NCBI RefSeq assembly: GCF_014280965.1
Contig: NZ_JACODZ010000003.1
Span: forward strand, 124,001-188,000
DNA length: 64,000 bases
Reading direction: 5' to 3'
From: Echinicola salinicaeni
GTDB taxonomy: Bacteria > Bacteroidota > Bacteroidia > Cytophagales > Cyclobacteriaceae
The notes beneath the pieces are model-generated. The model saw only the letters and a list, made by a program, of their open reading frames with translations, was not told the DNA's origin and ran no database searches. Of this stretch, positions 55,521-62,716 are shown one piece after another (within the stretch, counting starts at the first letter, position 1; each line of letters starts with the position of its first letter). Position numbers and translations under genes: made by a program.

Positions 55521-56990
55521 TTATTGGCTACAGGTATTGCTTATTAGCTGCTGGTAAAAACGGATGGAGTTTTCAAAATCACTTACTGGAATTCTTTCAT
55601 TCAATCCATGGAATGACTTAATGTTTCCCTTATTTAATTTAATGACGGAAAATCTATAGATGTTTTCTGAAATTTCACTGAAATGTCGGGAATCTGTACC
55701 TCCTACCACCAAATAAGGACTTACCAGTGTGGATGGAAAAATTTGGGAAATTGTTTTTTGGATTTCTTTATAACCAAATGAATCAGTGCTGGAAACCTTT
55801 GAGGGTTCAGAAATAAACTCACTGCTTTTTATTGAAATTCGATCATCTTCGATTACCTCACTGACCCTATCAATTACTGTCTTAACAGATTCCTCTGGAA
55901 GAATCCTGAAATTAATGGTTGCCCTTGCTGATTGGGGAATAATGTTTTCTTTTACGCCACTATTAATGATCGTTGGAGACATGGTCGTTCTTACCAGCGC
56001 GTTCCCAGAGGCAGACTCTTCATAGATTTGTGTAATGATAGACTTGAATATTGATTGGTTGGCAAAGACCATCTTATTCAAAAAAGGCATTTCTGGCCCT
56101 AGATTTTGAATAAAACCCTCAATGGGTGTTGAAATAGATTTGGGAAATGGGTTTTCTTTTAACTTTACGATAGCACGAGAGATAATATCGATGGCTGTTT
56201 CTTTTTCAGGCATGGAAGAATGTCCGCCTTCTACTTTTACTGATAATTCCAGTGAGACAAAACCTTTTTCGGCAATACCTATCAGCGCTACATCACCTTC
56301 AATTCCTGGCACCATATCTTGAACAATGCTTCCTCCCTCATCCAGTACAAATTCTGCTTTAATGTTTTGATTTTCTAGGTAATCTGCGATTGATTTGGCT
56401 CCTTTTTGACCTCCTACTTCCTCATCATGCCCAAAGGCCAGATAAATACTTCGCTGAGGTTGGAAGTCTGATTTTATTAAGTATTCTGTAGCTTCCATGA
56501 TTCCTATTACGCCTACTTTATCATCTATGGTTCCTCTTCCCCAAATGGTATCATTGATGATCTCTCCTCCAAAAGGATCTTCTCTCCAATCAGCCAAGTT
56601 TTCTGGAATGACTGGGACTACATCCAAATGTCCCATGAGTATGATTGGTTTTAGTGTTGAATCAGTCCCTTGCCATTTATAAAGAAAGCTGTAGCTATTA
56701 AAGGTTTTCTTCTTCAAAAGAGAATCGGTCAATGGATAGGTAGAGGTTAAATATTCTGCAAATTCCTGGAATTGAAGAGAATCAAAATCCAGTTCATTCT
56801 CAGGCGAAACGGTCTTTATTTGGATTGCCTTGGAAAAATTTTCTATTGATAAGGGCTCGATTACGATTTTTTCCACAGGGCTACTTGCAATCTGCTTGGA
56901 TTGAAACGTAAAGGTATTAAAAAGGACAATGGCCAAGAATACACAAAAGGCTGAGAGCAATAAAAGCAAGATTGTTCTTGAAAATTTCAT
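55521..56990 (-). CDS. Membrane-anchored or secreted M20 family peptidase (PM20D1-like)
   Basis: The 489-residue protein has an N-terminal hydrophobic anchor (ILLLLLSAFCVFLAIVLFNTF). It also has the M20 catalytic motifs ILMGHLDVVPVIPENLADW, RGTIDDKVGVIGIMEATEYL and AFGHDEEVGGQKGAKSIA. The layout, with an N-terminal helix and a large inserted domain, resembles PM20D1, which makes and breaks N-acyl amino acids. Metal ligands His, Asp and Glu residues are conserved. An inverted repeat lies upstream of its start at 57029-57084. Confidence 0.9.
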   Translation of the reverse strand: MKFSRTILLLLLSAFCVFLAIVLFNTFTFQSKQIASSPVEKIVIEPLSIENFSKAIQIKTVSPENELDFDSLQFQEFAEYLTSTYPLTDSLLKKKTFNSYSFLYKWQGTDSTLKPIILMGHLDVVPVIPENLADWREDPFGGEIINDTIWGRGTIDDKVGVIGIMEATEYLIKSDFQPQRSIYLAFGHDEEVGGQKGAKSIADYLENQNIKAEFVLDEGGSIVQDMVPGIEGDVALIGIAEKGFVSLELSVKVEGGHSSMPEKETAIDIISRAIVKLKENPFPKSISTPIEGFIQNLGPEMPFLNKMVFANQSIFKSIITQIYEESASGNALVRTTMSPTIINSGVKENIIPQSARATINFRILPEESVKTVIDRVSEVIEDDRISIKSSEFISEPSKVSSTDSFGYKEIQKTISQIFPSTLVSPYLVVGGTDSRHFSEISENIYRFSVIKLNKGNIKSFHGLNERIPVSDFENSIRFYQQLISNTCSQ

Positions 56991-57321
56991 GTGTGTTAGT
57001 TTTAGATGGAAGTCACTTTTTCAATAAAACCATCAATTCTAAACAATTTAAAAATTATGGGGCAAATTCTTACTAATTGATGGTAAATGAAAAAATCAGG
57101 TTGAGTTAAAACTAGGTGGCAAAGCATGATCTTAAGAAGGCTTGGAGAAAATGCCCTGAATGATAATGTTTTATGGGAGAGTGTCTTTTAAAAGTGCCTT
57201 GGAATGGATACTTGAGTGTTTTCTCTTTGGTAGCAAGGAGTAGTCAAGACTGCATGGGAAAATAATAAAAAAGATAGGACGCACATAAGTTAAGCGTTCC
57301 TATCTTTTTTTGCTTAGCTGC
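56991..57321. other. 331-base intergenic region with an inverted repeat and a terminator
   Basis: Contains a perfect 10-bp inverted repeat, ACCATCAATT (57029-57038) and AATTGATGGT (57075-57084), 36 bases apart, just upstream of the M20 gene start (minus strand). At its far end is the terminator of the leucine-rich-repeat-like gene. No coding region was found. Confidence 0.5.
57267..57311 (-). terminator. Rho-independent terminator
   Basis: AAAAAGATAGGA with CGC (57268-57282) pairs with GCG plus TTCCTATCTTTTT (57294-57309), one base bulged, with a T run on the minus strand (TTTTTTATTATT). It ends the transcript of the gene at 57322-58053. Confidence 0.8.
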
Positions 57322-58053
57322 TTACTCCGAGCACCTGTCATTAAGCATATCGGTTAGCGTGGGATTGTATTTATTTTGACGGGCTACAAATGATGTTGTT
57401 TCATTATTGTCTTTTAAAAAGTCGGTCAAGCTACAGAAATCACTAAGAGAATCATTGGAATCGATTCTCAGATCTGATGAGGAATTGATTGAGCTGAGTT
57501 GAGTAATGTCCGTTAAGTTGATATTGTTACCAATTAATAATTGTGGCACCTCCTGAAGTACTGTAAGACCATTGAGGTTTAGGAGTGATCTGTTATCAAA
57601 AATGAATAATTGGATGTTAATTTTTGATAGGCTGTTTAATCCTTCTAAATCTTCTAATGCATCATTATTAGATAATCTAAATGATTTCTCTATCGATTCT
57701 AAATTATCCAAGCCATGTAGGCTTTCCAGTGCTGGATTGTTTTCAATTTCTAAAAATTCAAGTCCTTGAAGTTTTTCCAGACCATCCAGTGATTTCAGTT
57801 TACTATTTGATTTGATAAATATTCCTTTTACACTTTCTAGGTTTTTGAGTTGCTGGAGATCTTCTATATCGTAGGTGTCGTTTATTACTAGGTTACCATT
57901 GATGGATCTGTAGGCCTGAATTTCTGCTTTGTCCAGATCAGCTTTTGAATAAATTGTCAGATTGCCTTCTAAGTGGTTAGGAAGCTCAATAGTGTCCTCT
58001 TTACCACAAGAAAAAAAACAGATTGTGATAACAATTAAAATAAGCTTTTTCAT
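57322..58053 (-). CDS. Lipoprotein with leucine-rich-repeat-like segments
   Basis: The 243-residue protein has a lipoprotein signal (KKLILIVITICFFSCG, Cys16). Four or five degenerate repeats follow with the pattern L-x-x-L-x-x-L-x-x-x-x-x-x-L, such as LKSLDGLEKLQGLEFLEIEN, ALESLHGLDNLESIEKSFRL and ALEDLEGLNSLSKI. This resembles receptor L-domain or leucine-rich-repeat beta-solenoids. It is probably an outer-surface or periplasmic binding protein. It stands alone and ends in a terminator. Function unknown. Confidence 0.75.
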   Translation of the reverse strand: MKKLILIVITICFFSCGKEDTIELPNHLEGNLTIYSKADLDKAEIQAYRSINGNLVINDTYDIEDLQQLKNLESVKGIFIKSNSKLKSLDGLEKLQGLEFLEIENNPALESLHGLDNLESIEKSFRLSNNDALEDLEGLNSLSKINIQLFIFDNRSLLNLNGLTVLQEVPQLLIGNNINLTDITQLSSINSSSDLRIDSNDSLSDFCSLTDFLKDNNETTSFVARQNKYNPTLTDMLNDRCSE

Positions 58054-58302
58054 GGTTGATTTAATCTTAAAGTTAATTATTGGGTTTAATTTAGTTTCAA
58101 AATAGGGAGGTCAAATGACCAAAAAAACAAATAAAATTTTCATATAAATCTAGGTAAATTTTGTGATGTGTAAAAAGTATCCGGATAGGATTTGGTCTTT
58201 CCTTTGGATTAAAGCAATTGTTTGATTATTGATTTAATTTCGGTTAGTTGGCCATAGTTTTGGTATACTACACATAAATAACTTCTGGTAGAAATAGACA
58301 GC

Positions 58303-59037
58303 TTATTCTTTAAACATATCGATTGTATATTCTAATAATTCCTGACCTCCGGGCTCGCCGTGTCCTGGAATAATCATTTCAGCCTTATTATATTTTTGTT
58401 TTAAGTCCACTACCGTTTGGGGCCAGGCTATGACATTGGCATCTTCTAGATTCCCCTTTCCAGCCCCTAGCTCTTTGATCAGACAGCCTCCAAATAAGAT
58501 GTTTTCATACGGGAAATAACTGATAATATTGTCCTTGCTATGTCCTTCTCCAATAAATTCATTGATCAATTCATTTTTACCTACTTTTAGTGTCAGGATT
58601 TGTTCAAACCCATTTTGTGGCAGAATTTTGTTATTGGATTTAGCCAATTCAATGGTTCTTCTACTGGCATAGGAAGGAATATTTTGCCTGTGGAATTCTC
58701 CCAAACCACCAATGCAGTCTATATGATAATGTGTGGAGACAACTCCTACTGGTTTAGATTTGAGCTTGGTTTTTATCCATTCGATTAATTCTTTGGAATC
58801 AGCTTCATTTACGGGAGTATCTACCACCAATGCTTCTCCTTCATCCATAACAATCAGTCCATTGCAGGGAACTTTGCCAAAGTCAGTAGTCTCCAGATAG
58901 GAAATGTGTAAAAAGCTGTTGGGGCTCAGTTGTTTGATGGTCAATGCTTCACTTTCATAGAGAACTTCAGGTTGATGGGGATTGCAGGCAGCTGAAGTTA
59001 GCAATAAGGATATGATGAATAGGAATTTTACTTTCAT
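58303..59037 (-). CDS. Subclass B1 metallo-beta-lactamase, probable lipoprotein
   Basis: The 244-residue protein has a lipoprotein signal (FIISLLLTSAACNP, Cys18) and the complete B1 zinc site: THYHIDCIGG (His103, His105, Asp107), GEGHSKDN (His166), FGGCLIKELGAG (Cys185 with Lys188) and IPGHGEPGG (His226). The Cys and the Lys three residues later are known marks of subclass B1. It should hydrolyse penams, cephalosporins and carbapenems. Lipid anchoring is also known for NDM-type B1 enzymes. It stands alone, with no regulator or mobile element, so it is probably intrinsic to the species. Substrate range is inferred. Confidence 0.93.
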   Translation of the reverse strand: MKVKFLFIISLLLTSAACNPHQPEVLYESEALTIKQLSPNSFLHISYLETTDFGKVPCNGLIVMDEGEALVVDTPVNEADSKELIEWIKTKLKSKPVGVVSTHYHIDCIGGLGEFHRQNIPSYASRRTIELAKSNNKILPQNGFEQILTLKVGKNELINEFIGEGHSKDNIISYFPYENILFGGCLIKELGAGKGNLEDANVIAWPQTVVDLKQKYNKAEMIIPGHGEPGGQELLEYTIDMFKE

Positions 59038-59480
59038 TAATTATGTAGGTTTAGCTAAGGTGGAGGATAAATTGAAAAGTATTTTTTTGGTCTTGATGAT
59101 TCATTTGGCATAAATATTAGATATGTATATCCGCAATTGTACCAGTAAGTTTTACCATTCAGAACATTTGCTAAAAAGAGACCACATATCTCTCAGAAAC
59201 ACTAAATTAAATCTGACCCGTCCTGAAAATGGTTGACACTATTCTTCTTTAAATATAGCTAGCATTTTACTATCAAGGAAGTGTGTAGATCCGTGGAATC
59301 TCCCGATAAATCGGGACAGGCTGTGAGAAATAAGTTTACTGGTGTTAAAACGGATAATCATAATATTAGAAAACTCATCTGTTTTTTGTAAGCATCATGA
59401 CAATTTATTTTGAGATGTTCCCATTTTTGTTTTTACCTCTATTATTGATCAACTTTGTGCTTCTCTAAAGAACTGTGTTT
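59038..59480. other. 443-base intergenic region with a possible mobile-element remnant
   Basis: CTGACCCGTCCTGAAAATGG near 59213-59232 resembles a terminal inverted repeat of IS3-type elements, but no transposase or second end is visible. A perfect palindrome, TCCCGAT-AA-ATCGGGA (59301-59316), lies about 70 bases further on. No coding region was identified. Confidence 0.35.
59301..59316. repeat. Short palindrome
   Basis: TCCCGAT (59301-59307), AA, ATCGGGA (59310-59316) is a perfect 7-bp inverted repeat without a T run. It may be a fragment of a dispersed repeat or a small hairpin. Confidence 0.5.
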
Positions 59481-60134
59481 ATGCCTCGATATTTTGTGAT
59501 TTACAAGCCATTTGGCGTTTTGAGTCAATTTAGTGGTGAGCAGGACACCTTGAAGTCTGTCGCAGATTTTCCGAAGGATGTTTATCCTGTAGGAAGACTG
59601 GACAAGGACAGTGAGGGGCTATTGTTGATTACAGATGATAAAGCCCTAAACCATTATCTGCTCAATCCCCAGTTTGGTCACAAGCGATGCTATTTGGCAC
59701 AAGTAGAAGGTGTGCCGGGAGAGGATGATATCAAGTTATTGGAAAAAGGTGTGGACATTAAAGTAGAAGGCAAAGTATATCATACAAAGCCTGCTGAAGC
59801 AGAACTGAAAATTAATGCACCTGAATTACCCGAAAGAGACCCTCCCATTCGTTATCGAAAGACGGTGCCAGATTCTTGGTTGGCATTGACCTTGACTGAA
59901 GGTAAGAATAGGCAGGTTCGTAAAATGACTGCGGCAGTAGGGTATCCTACGCTTAGGTTGGTGCGGTGGTCTATGGAAAACTTGAATATTCAGGGCTTTG
60001 ATGTGGGGGAAGTGAGAGAGTTTGAGCAGACAGAAATTTATCGGCTTTTGAGGGTAAAGCAGGGGGGACTGGCCATGAAGTCTCAAAAAACCTTTCATAA
60101 GCGTAGTAAAGGTACATATAGGAAAAAGAGATAG
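59481..60134 (+). CDS. rluE: 23S rRNA pseudouridine synthase, RluE type
   Basis: From ATG 59481 the protein has 217 residues. GRLDKDSEGLLLITDD contains the catalytic aspartate, and RDPPIRYRKTVPDSWLALTL with EGKNRQVRKMTAAVGYPTLR matches RluE of E. coli closely, so the likely target is the pseudouridine 2457 equivalent in 23S rRNA. The C-terminus is extended and very basic (FHKRSKGTYRKKR), fitting RNA binding. A GTG two codons earlier is the only alternative start. MoxR follows 138 bases downstream. Confidence 0.92.
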   Translation: MPRYFVIYKPFGVLSQFSGEQDTLKSVADFPKDVYPVGRLDKDSEGLLLITDDKALNHYLLNPQFGHKRCYLAQVEGVPGEDDIKLLEKGVDIKVEGKVYHTKPAEAELKINAPELPERDPPIRYRKTVPDSWLALTLTEGKNRQVRKMTAAVGYPTLRLVRWSMENLNIQGFDVGEVREFEQTEIYRLLRVKQGGLAMKSQKTFHKRSKGTYRKKR

Positions 60135-60271
60135 CGGGAAATCCTTCTTTATTTTCAGGCCATGTTAAATTGTGTTAAATGGCAATTTATTCTAATTTAG
60201 GCTTCTTATTTTAGCAGGCAGCAATTGCCCTGAGAAAGAAACAGGAAAGAAAACATAAAAAAATCACGATA

Positions 60272-61243
60272 ATGCATCAGGAAAAGATTGAGCAAGTCAT
60301 CAATGAAGTGAAGAAAGTGGTGGTAGGTCAGGAGCGGATGGTCAATAGACTGTTGATAGGGCTTTTTACCAATGGCCATATCTTGTTGGAAGGGGTGCCC
60401 GGTTTGGCCAAGACCCTTACCGTGAATACCCTGGCCAAAGTATTGCATTTGGATTTTAATAGGATTCAGTTTACTCCGGATTTGTTGCCATCGGATTTGA
60501 TCGGTACGATGATCTATAACCAGCAAAATGGTGATTTTGAAGTAAAGAAAGGACCGATCTTTTCCAATTTGATTTTGGCAGATGAGGTAAACCGTTCTCC
60601 TGCAAAGGTGCAGTCTGCCTTACTTGAGGCCATGCAGGAAAAGCAAGTAACTATCGGGGAGAATACTTTCCAGCTAGACAGACCTTTCTTGGTACTCGCC
60701 ACCCAAAACCCGGTAGACCAAGAGGGAACCTATCCTCTTCCTGAAGCGCAGGTGGATAGGTTTATGATGAAGGTTCATATTGATTATCCACAGAAGTCAG
60801 ATGAACTGGAAGTAATGCGAAGAATGGCCAATATGTCTTATAAATCTGATGTGCAGGCCATACTTTCCAAGGAGGATATATTTGATATAAGAAATAAAAT
60901 CAATGAAGTTCAGGTCTCAGAGCCATTAGAACATTATATTATTGAATTGGTATTTGCCACAAGGTTCCCCGAACAGTATGGACTGCATGAAGAAGCCAAA
61001 TATATTCAGTTTGGCGTTTCACCAAGAGCCAGTATCAATTTGAACCTTGCAGCAAGGGCGGTGGCCTTTATGGATGGTCGAGATTATGTGCTGCCTGAAG
61101 ATATCAAGGAAGTGGCAGAAGATGTCCTAAATCACCGTATAATCCTTAATTATGAGGCTGAAGCAGATAATGTCAATACCCGAGACCTCATTCAGATTAT
61201 CTTGGACAAGATACCTATTAATAAAACGGTAACATTGAAATAA
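60272..61243 (+). CDS. MoxR family AAA+ ATPase
   Basis: The 323-residue protein is a MoxR ATPase with Walker A LLEGVPGLAKTLTVNTLA, the family's RIQFTPDLLPSDLIGT, Walker B LILADEVNRSPAKVQSALLE, and sensor motifs near LATQNPVDQEGTYPLPEAQ. MoxR proteins act as chaperones for enzyme maturation, usually with a DUF58 or VWA gene next door. Here a terminator follows directly, so it is an orphan. A BatD protein is encoded 46 kb away. Function inferred from the family. Confidence 0.92.
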   Translation: MHQEKIEQVINEVKKVVVGQERMVNRLLIGLFTNGHILLEGVPGLAKTLTVNTLAKVLHLDFNRIQFTPDLLPSDLIGTMIYNQQNGDFEVKKGPIFSNLILADEVNRSPAKVQSALLEAMQEKQVTIGENTFQLDRPFLVLATQNPVDQEGTYPLPEAQVDRFMMKVHIDYPQKSDELEVMRRMANMSYKSDVQAILSKEDIFDIRNKINEVQVSEPLEHYIIELVFATRFPEQYGLHEEAKYIQFGVSPRASINLNLAARAVAFMDGRDYVLPEDIKEVAEDVLNHRIILNYEAEADNVNTRDLIQIILDKIPINKTVTLK

Positions 61244-61262
61244 GCCTATTTAAGACCTATAC

Positions 61263-61292
61263 AAAGCCTTTGAGAGATCGAAGGCTTTTTTT
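61263..61292 (+). terminator. Rho-independent terminator after moxR
   Basis: AAAGCCTT (61263-61270) and AAGGCTTT (61281-61288) form an 8-bp stem with a 10-base loop, followed by a long T run. Confidence 0.88.
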
Positions 61293-61430
61293 TATGTTTT
61301 TTGTTAATTAAATATTAACCCCGCCTGACTTTTTTAAAAAATACATAATTGGAAAAATTCTAAAGCCCCAGAAAATTGATCCAGATTTGTGGAACAAAAC
61401 AAGCAAAAAACACAAATCAATTTCATACTT

Positions 61431-62618
61431 ATGAAAAAGTTAAACTTATTATTTGCTGTACTATTGGGGTCACTGGTAATATTTACCTCTTGTAGTGATG
61501 ACAACAATGATCCAATAGTAGATCCTGATACTGAGGATGAGAATGTCATCAGTTCAAACATCACCCAAGATGTGACTTGGGAAACTGGTGAGGTATATAC
61601 GCTTGCTGGTAGAATTGCTGTTGAAGCTGATGTTACCTTGACTATCGAGCCAGGTGTAATCATCAAGGGACAAGCTGGATCAGGTTCTAACGCTACGGCT
61701 TTGATCATCGCCAGAGGTGCTAAATTGATGGCTGAAGGTACTGCTGAGCAACCAATTATATTTACTTCTATTGCGGATGAAATTATGCCTGGCGAAGTTG
61801 CCAGCCCTAACTTGGATCCTAATTTGGATGGTCTTTGGGGTGGTTTGATCGTTCTTGGAAAAGCACATGCTTCTCTTCCAGGTGATGTGACTGAAGCACA
61901 GATTGAAGGTATTCCACCATCCGATTCTAATGGCCTTTATGGTGGTTCTGAAGATGAGGACAATTCAGGTGTATTGAAATATATCTCTATCCGTCACGGT
62001 GGTGCCAATATCGGTGAAGGTAATGAAATCAACGGACTTACTTTAGGAGCTGTAGGTTCTGGAACTGTAATCGAAAATATTGAGATCGTCTCTAATCAAG
62101 ATGATGGTATTGAGTGGTTCGGTGGAACTGTATCTGTTAAAAATGCGATTTTCTGGGGCGTAATGGATGATGCTGTAGATGCTGACCAAGCTTGGAACGG
62201 TACTTTGGATAACTTTATCATCGCTCAAACTGAAGATTCTGGAGACAATTGTTTTGAATTGGATGGTCCTGAAGGTAATTACAAAGATGGTAACTATACC
62301 CTTACCAATGGAACTGTGATCGCAGGTGGTTCTGCCAAGTTGGTGGACAATGATGATAATACCAATGTGGATCTTTCCAATATTTACTTCACTGGAATTA
62401 CTAACCAGGTATTTGATCAAATGCCAACTGTAGCTTCAAATGTATCTAATCTTGAAGTAACCCTTCCTGAAGGAGTTACTGTAGCGGATCTTTTCCTAGA
62501 TGGTTCTGATGCTTATGTAACTGCAGTAGCTGAAGGCGCCAATACAGTAGGGGCTGACAAGTCTGCCTTTGCTGGATGGTCTTGGACTGCTGTGTCAGGT
62601 TCGCTTGATGACTTATAA
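61431..62618 (+). CDS. Surface lipoprotein, predicted beta-helix
   Basis: From ATG 61431 the protein has 395 residues. It has a lipoprotein signal (LLFAVLLGSLVIFTSCSDDN, Cys20) followed by an acidic linker, as in surface-exposed lipoproteins of Bacteroidota. Repeats of V-x-I-x-G-like strands (TLTIEPGVIIKGQAGS, LIIARGAKLMAEG, GTVIENIEIVSNQDDGIEWF) suggest a right-handed beta-helix. It is acidic and Gly- and Asp-rich. The next gene, a TonB-dependent receptor, lies 98 bases downstream, so the two probably work together in uptake at the outer membrane. Confidence 0.78.
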   Translation: MKKLNLLFAVLLGSLVIFTSCSDDNNDPIVDPDTEDENVISSNITQDVTWETGEVYTLAGRIAVEADVTLTIEPGVIIKGQAGSGSNATALIIARGAKLMAEGTAEQPIIFTSIADEIMPGEVASPNLDPNLDGLWGGLIVLGKAHASLPGDVTEAQIEGIPPSDSNGLYGGSEDEDNSGVLKYISIRHGGANIGEGNEINGLTLGAVGSGTVIENIEIVSNQDDGIEWFGGTVSVKNAIFWGVMDDAVDADQAWNGTLDNFIIAQTEDSGDNCFELDGPEGNYKDGNYTLTNGTVIAGGSAKLVDNDDNTNVDLSNIYFTGITNQVFDQMPTVASNVSNLEVTLPEGVTVADLFLDGSDAYVTAVAEGANTVGADKSAFAGWSWTAVSGSLDDL

Positions 62619-62638
62619 TAATACTTTCTAAATATTCA

Positions 62639-62664
62639 GAAGGAGCCAAAGCAGGCTCCTTCTA
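62639..62664 (+). terminator. Hairpin between the lipoprotein and receptor genes
   Basis: AGAAGGAGCC (62639-62648) and GGCTCCTTCT (62655-62664) form a perfect 10-bp stem with a 6-base loop. The tail (ACCCTTTACTTTTTC) is only partly T-rich, so it is more likely a partial terminator that lowers receptor expression relative to the lipoprotein. Confidence 0.7.
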
Positions 62665-62716
62665 CCCTTTACTTTTTCATCTTTATAATCGTTAGCTGTA
62701 ACTTAAAAATATTAAA

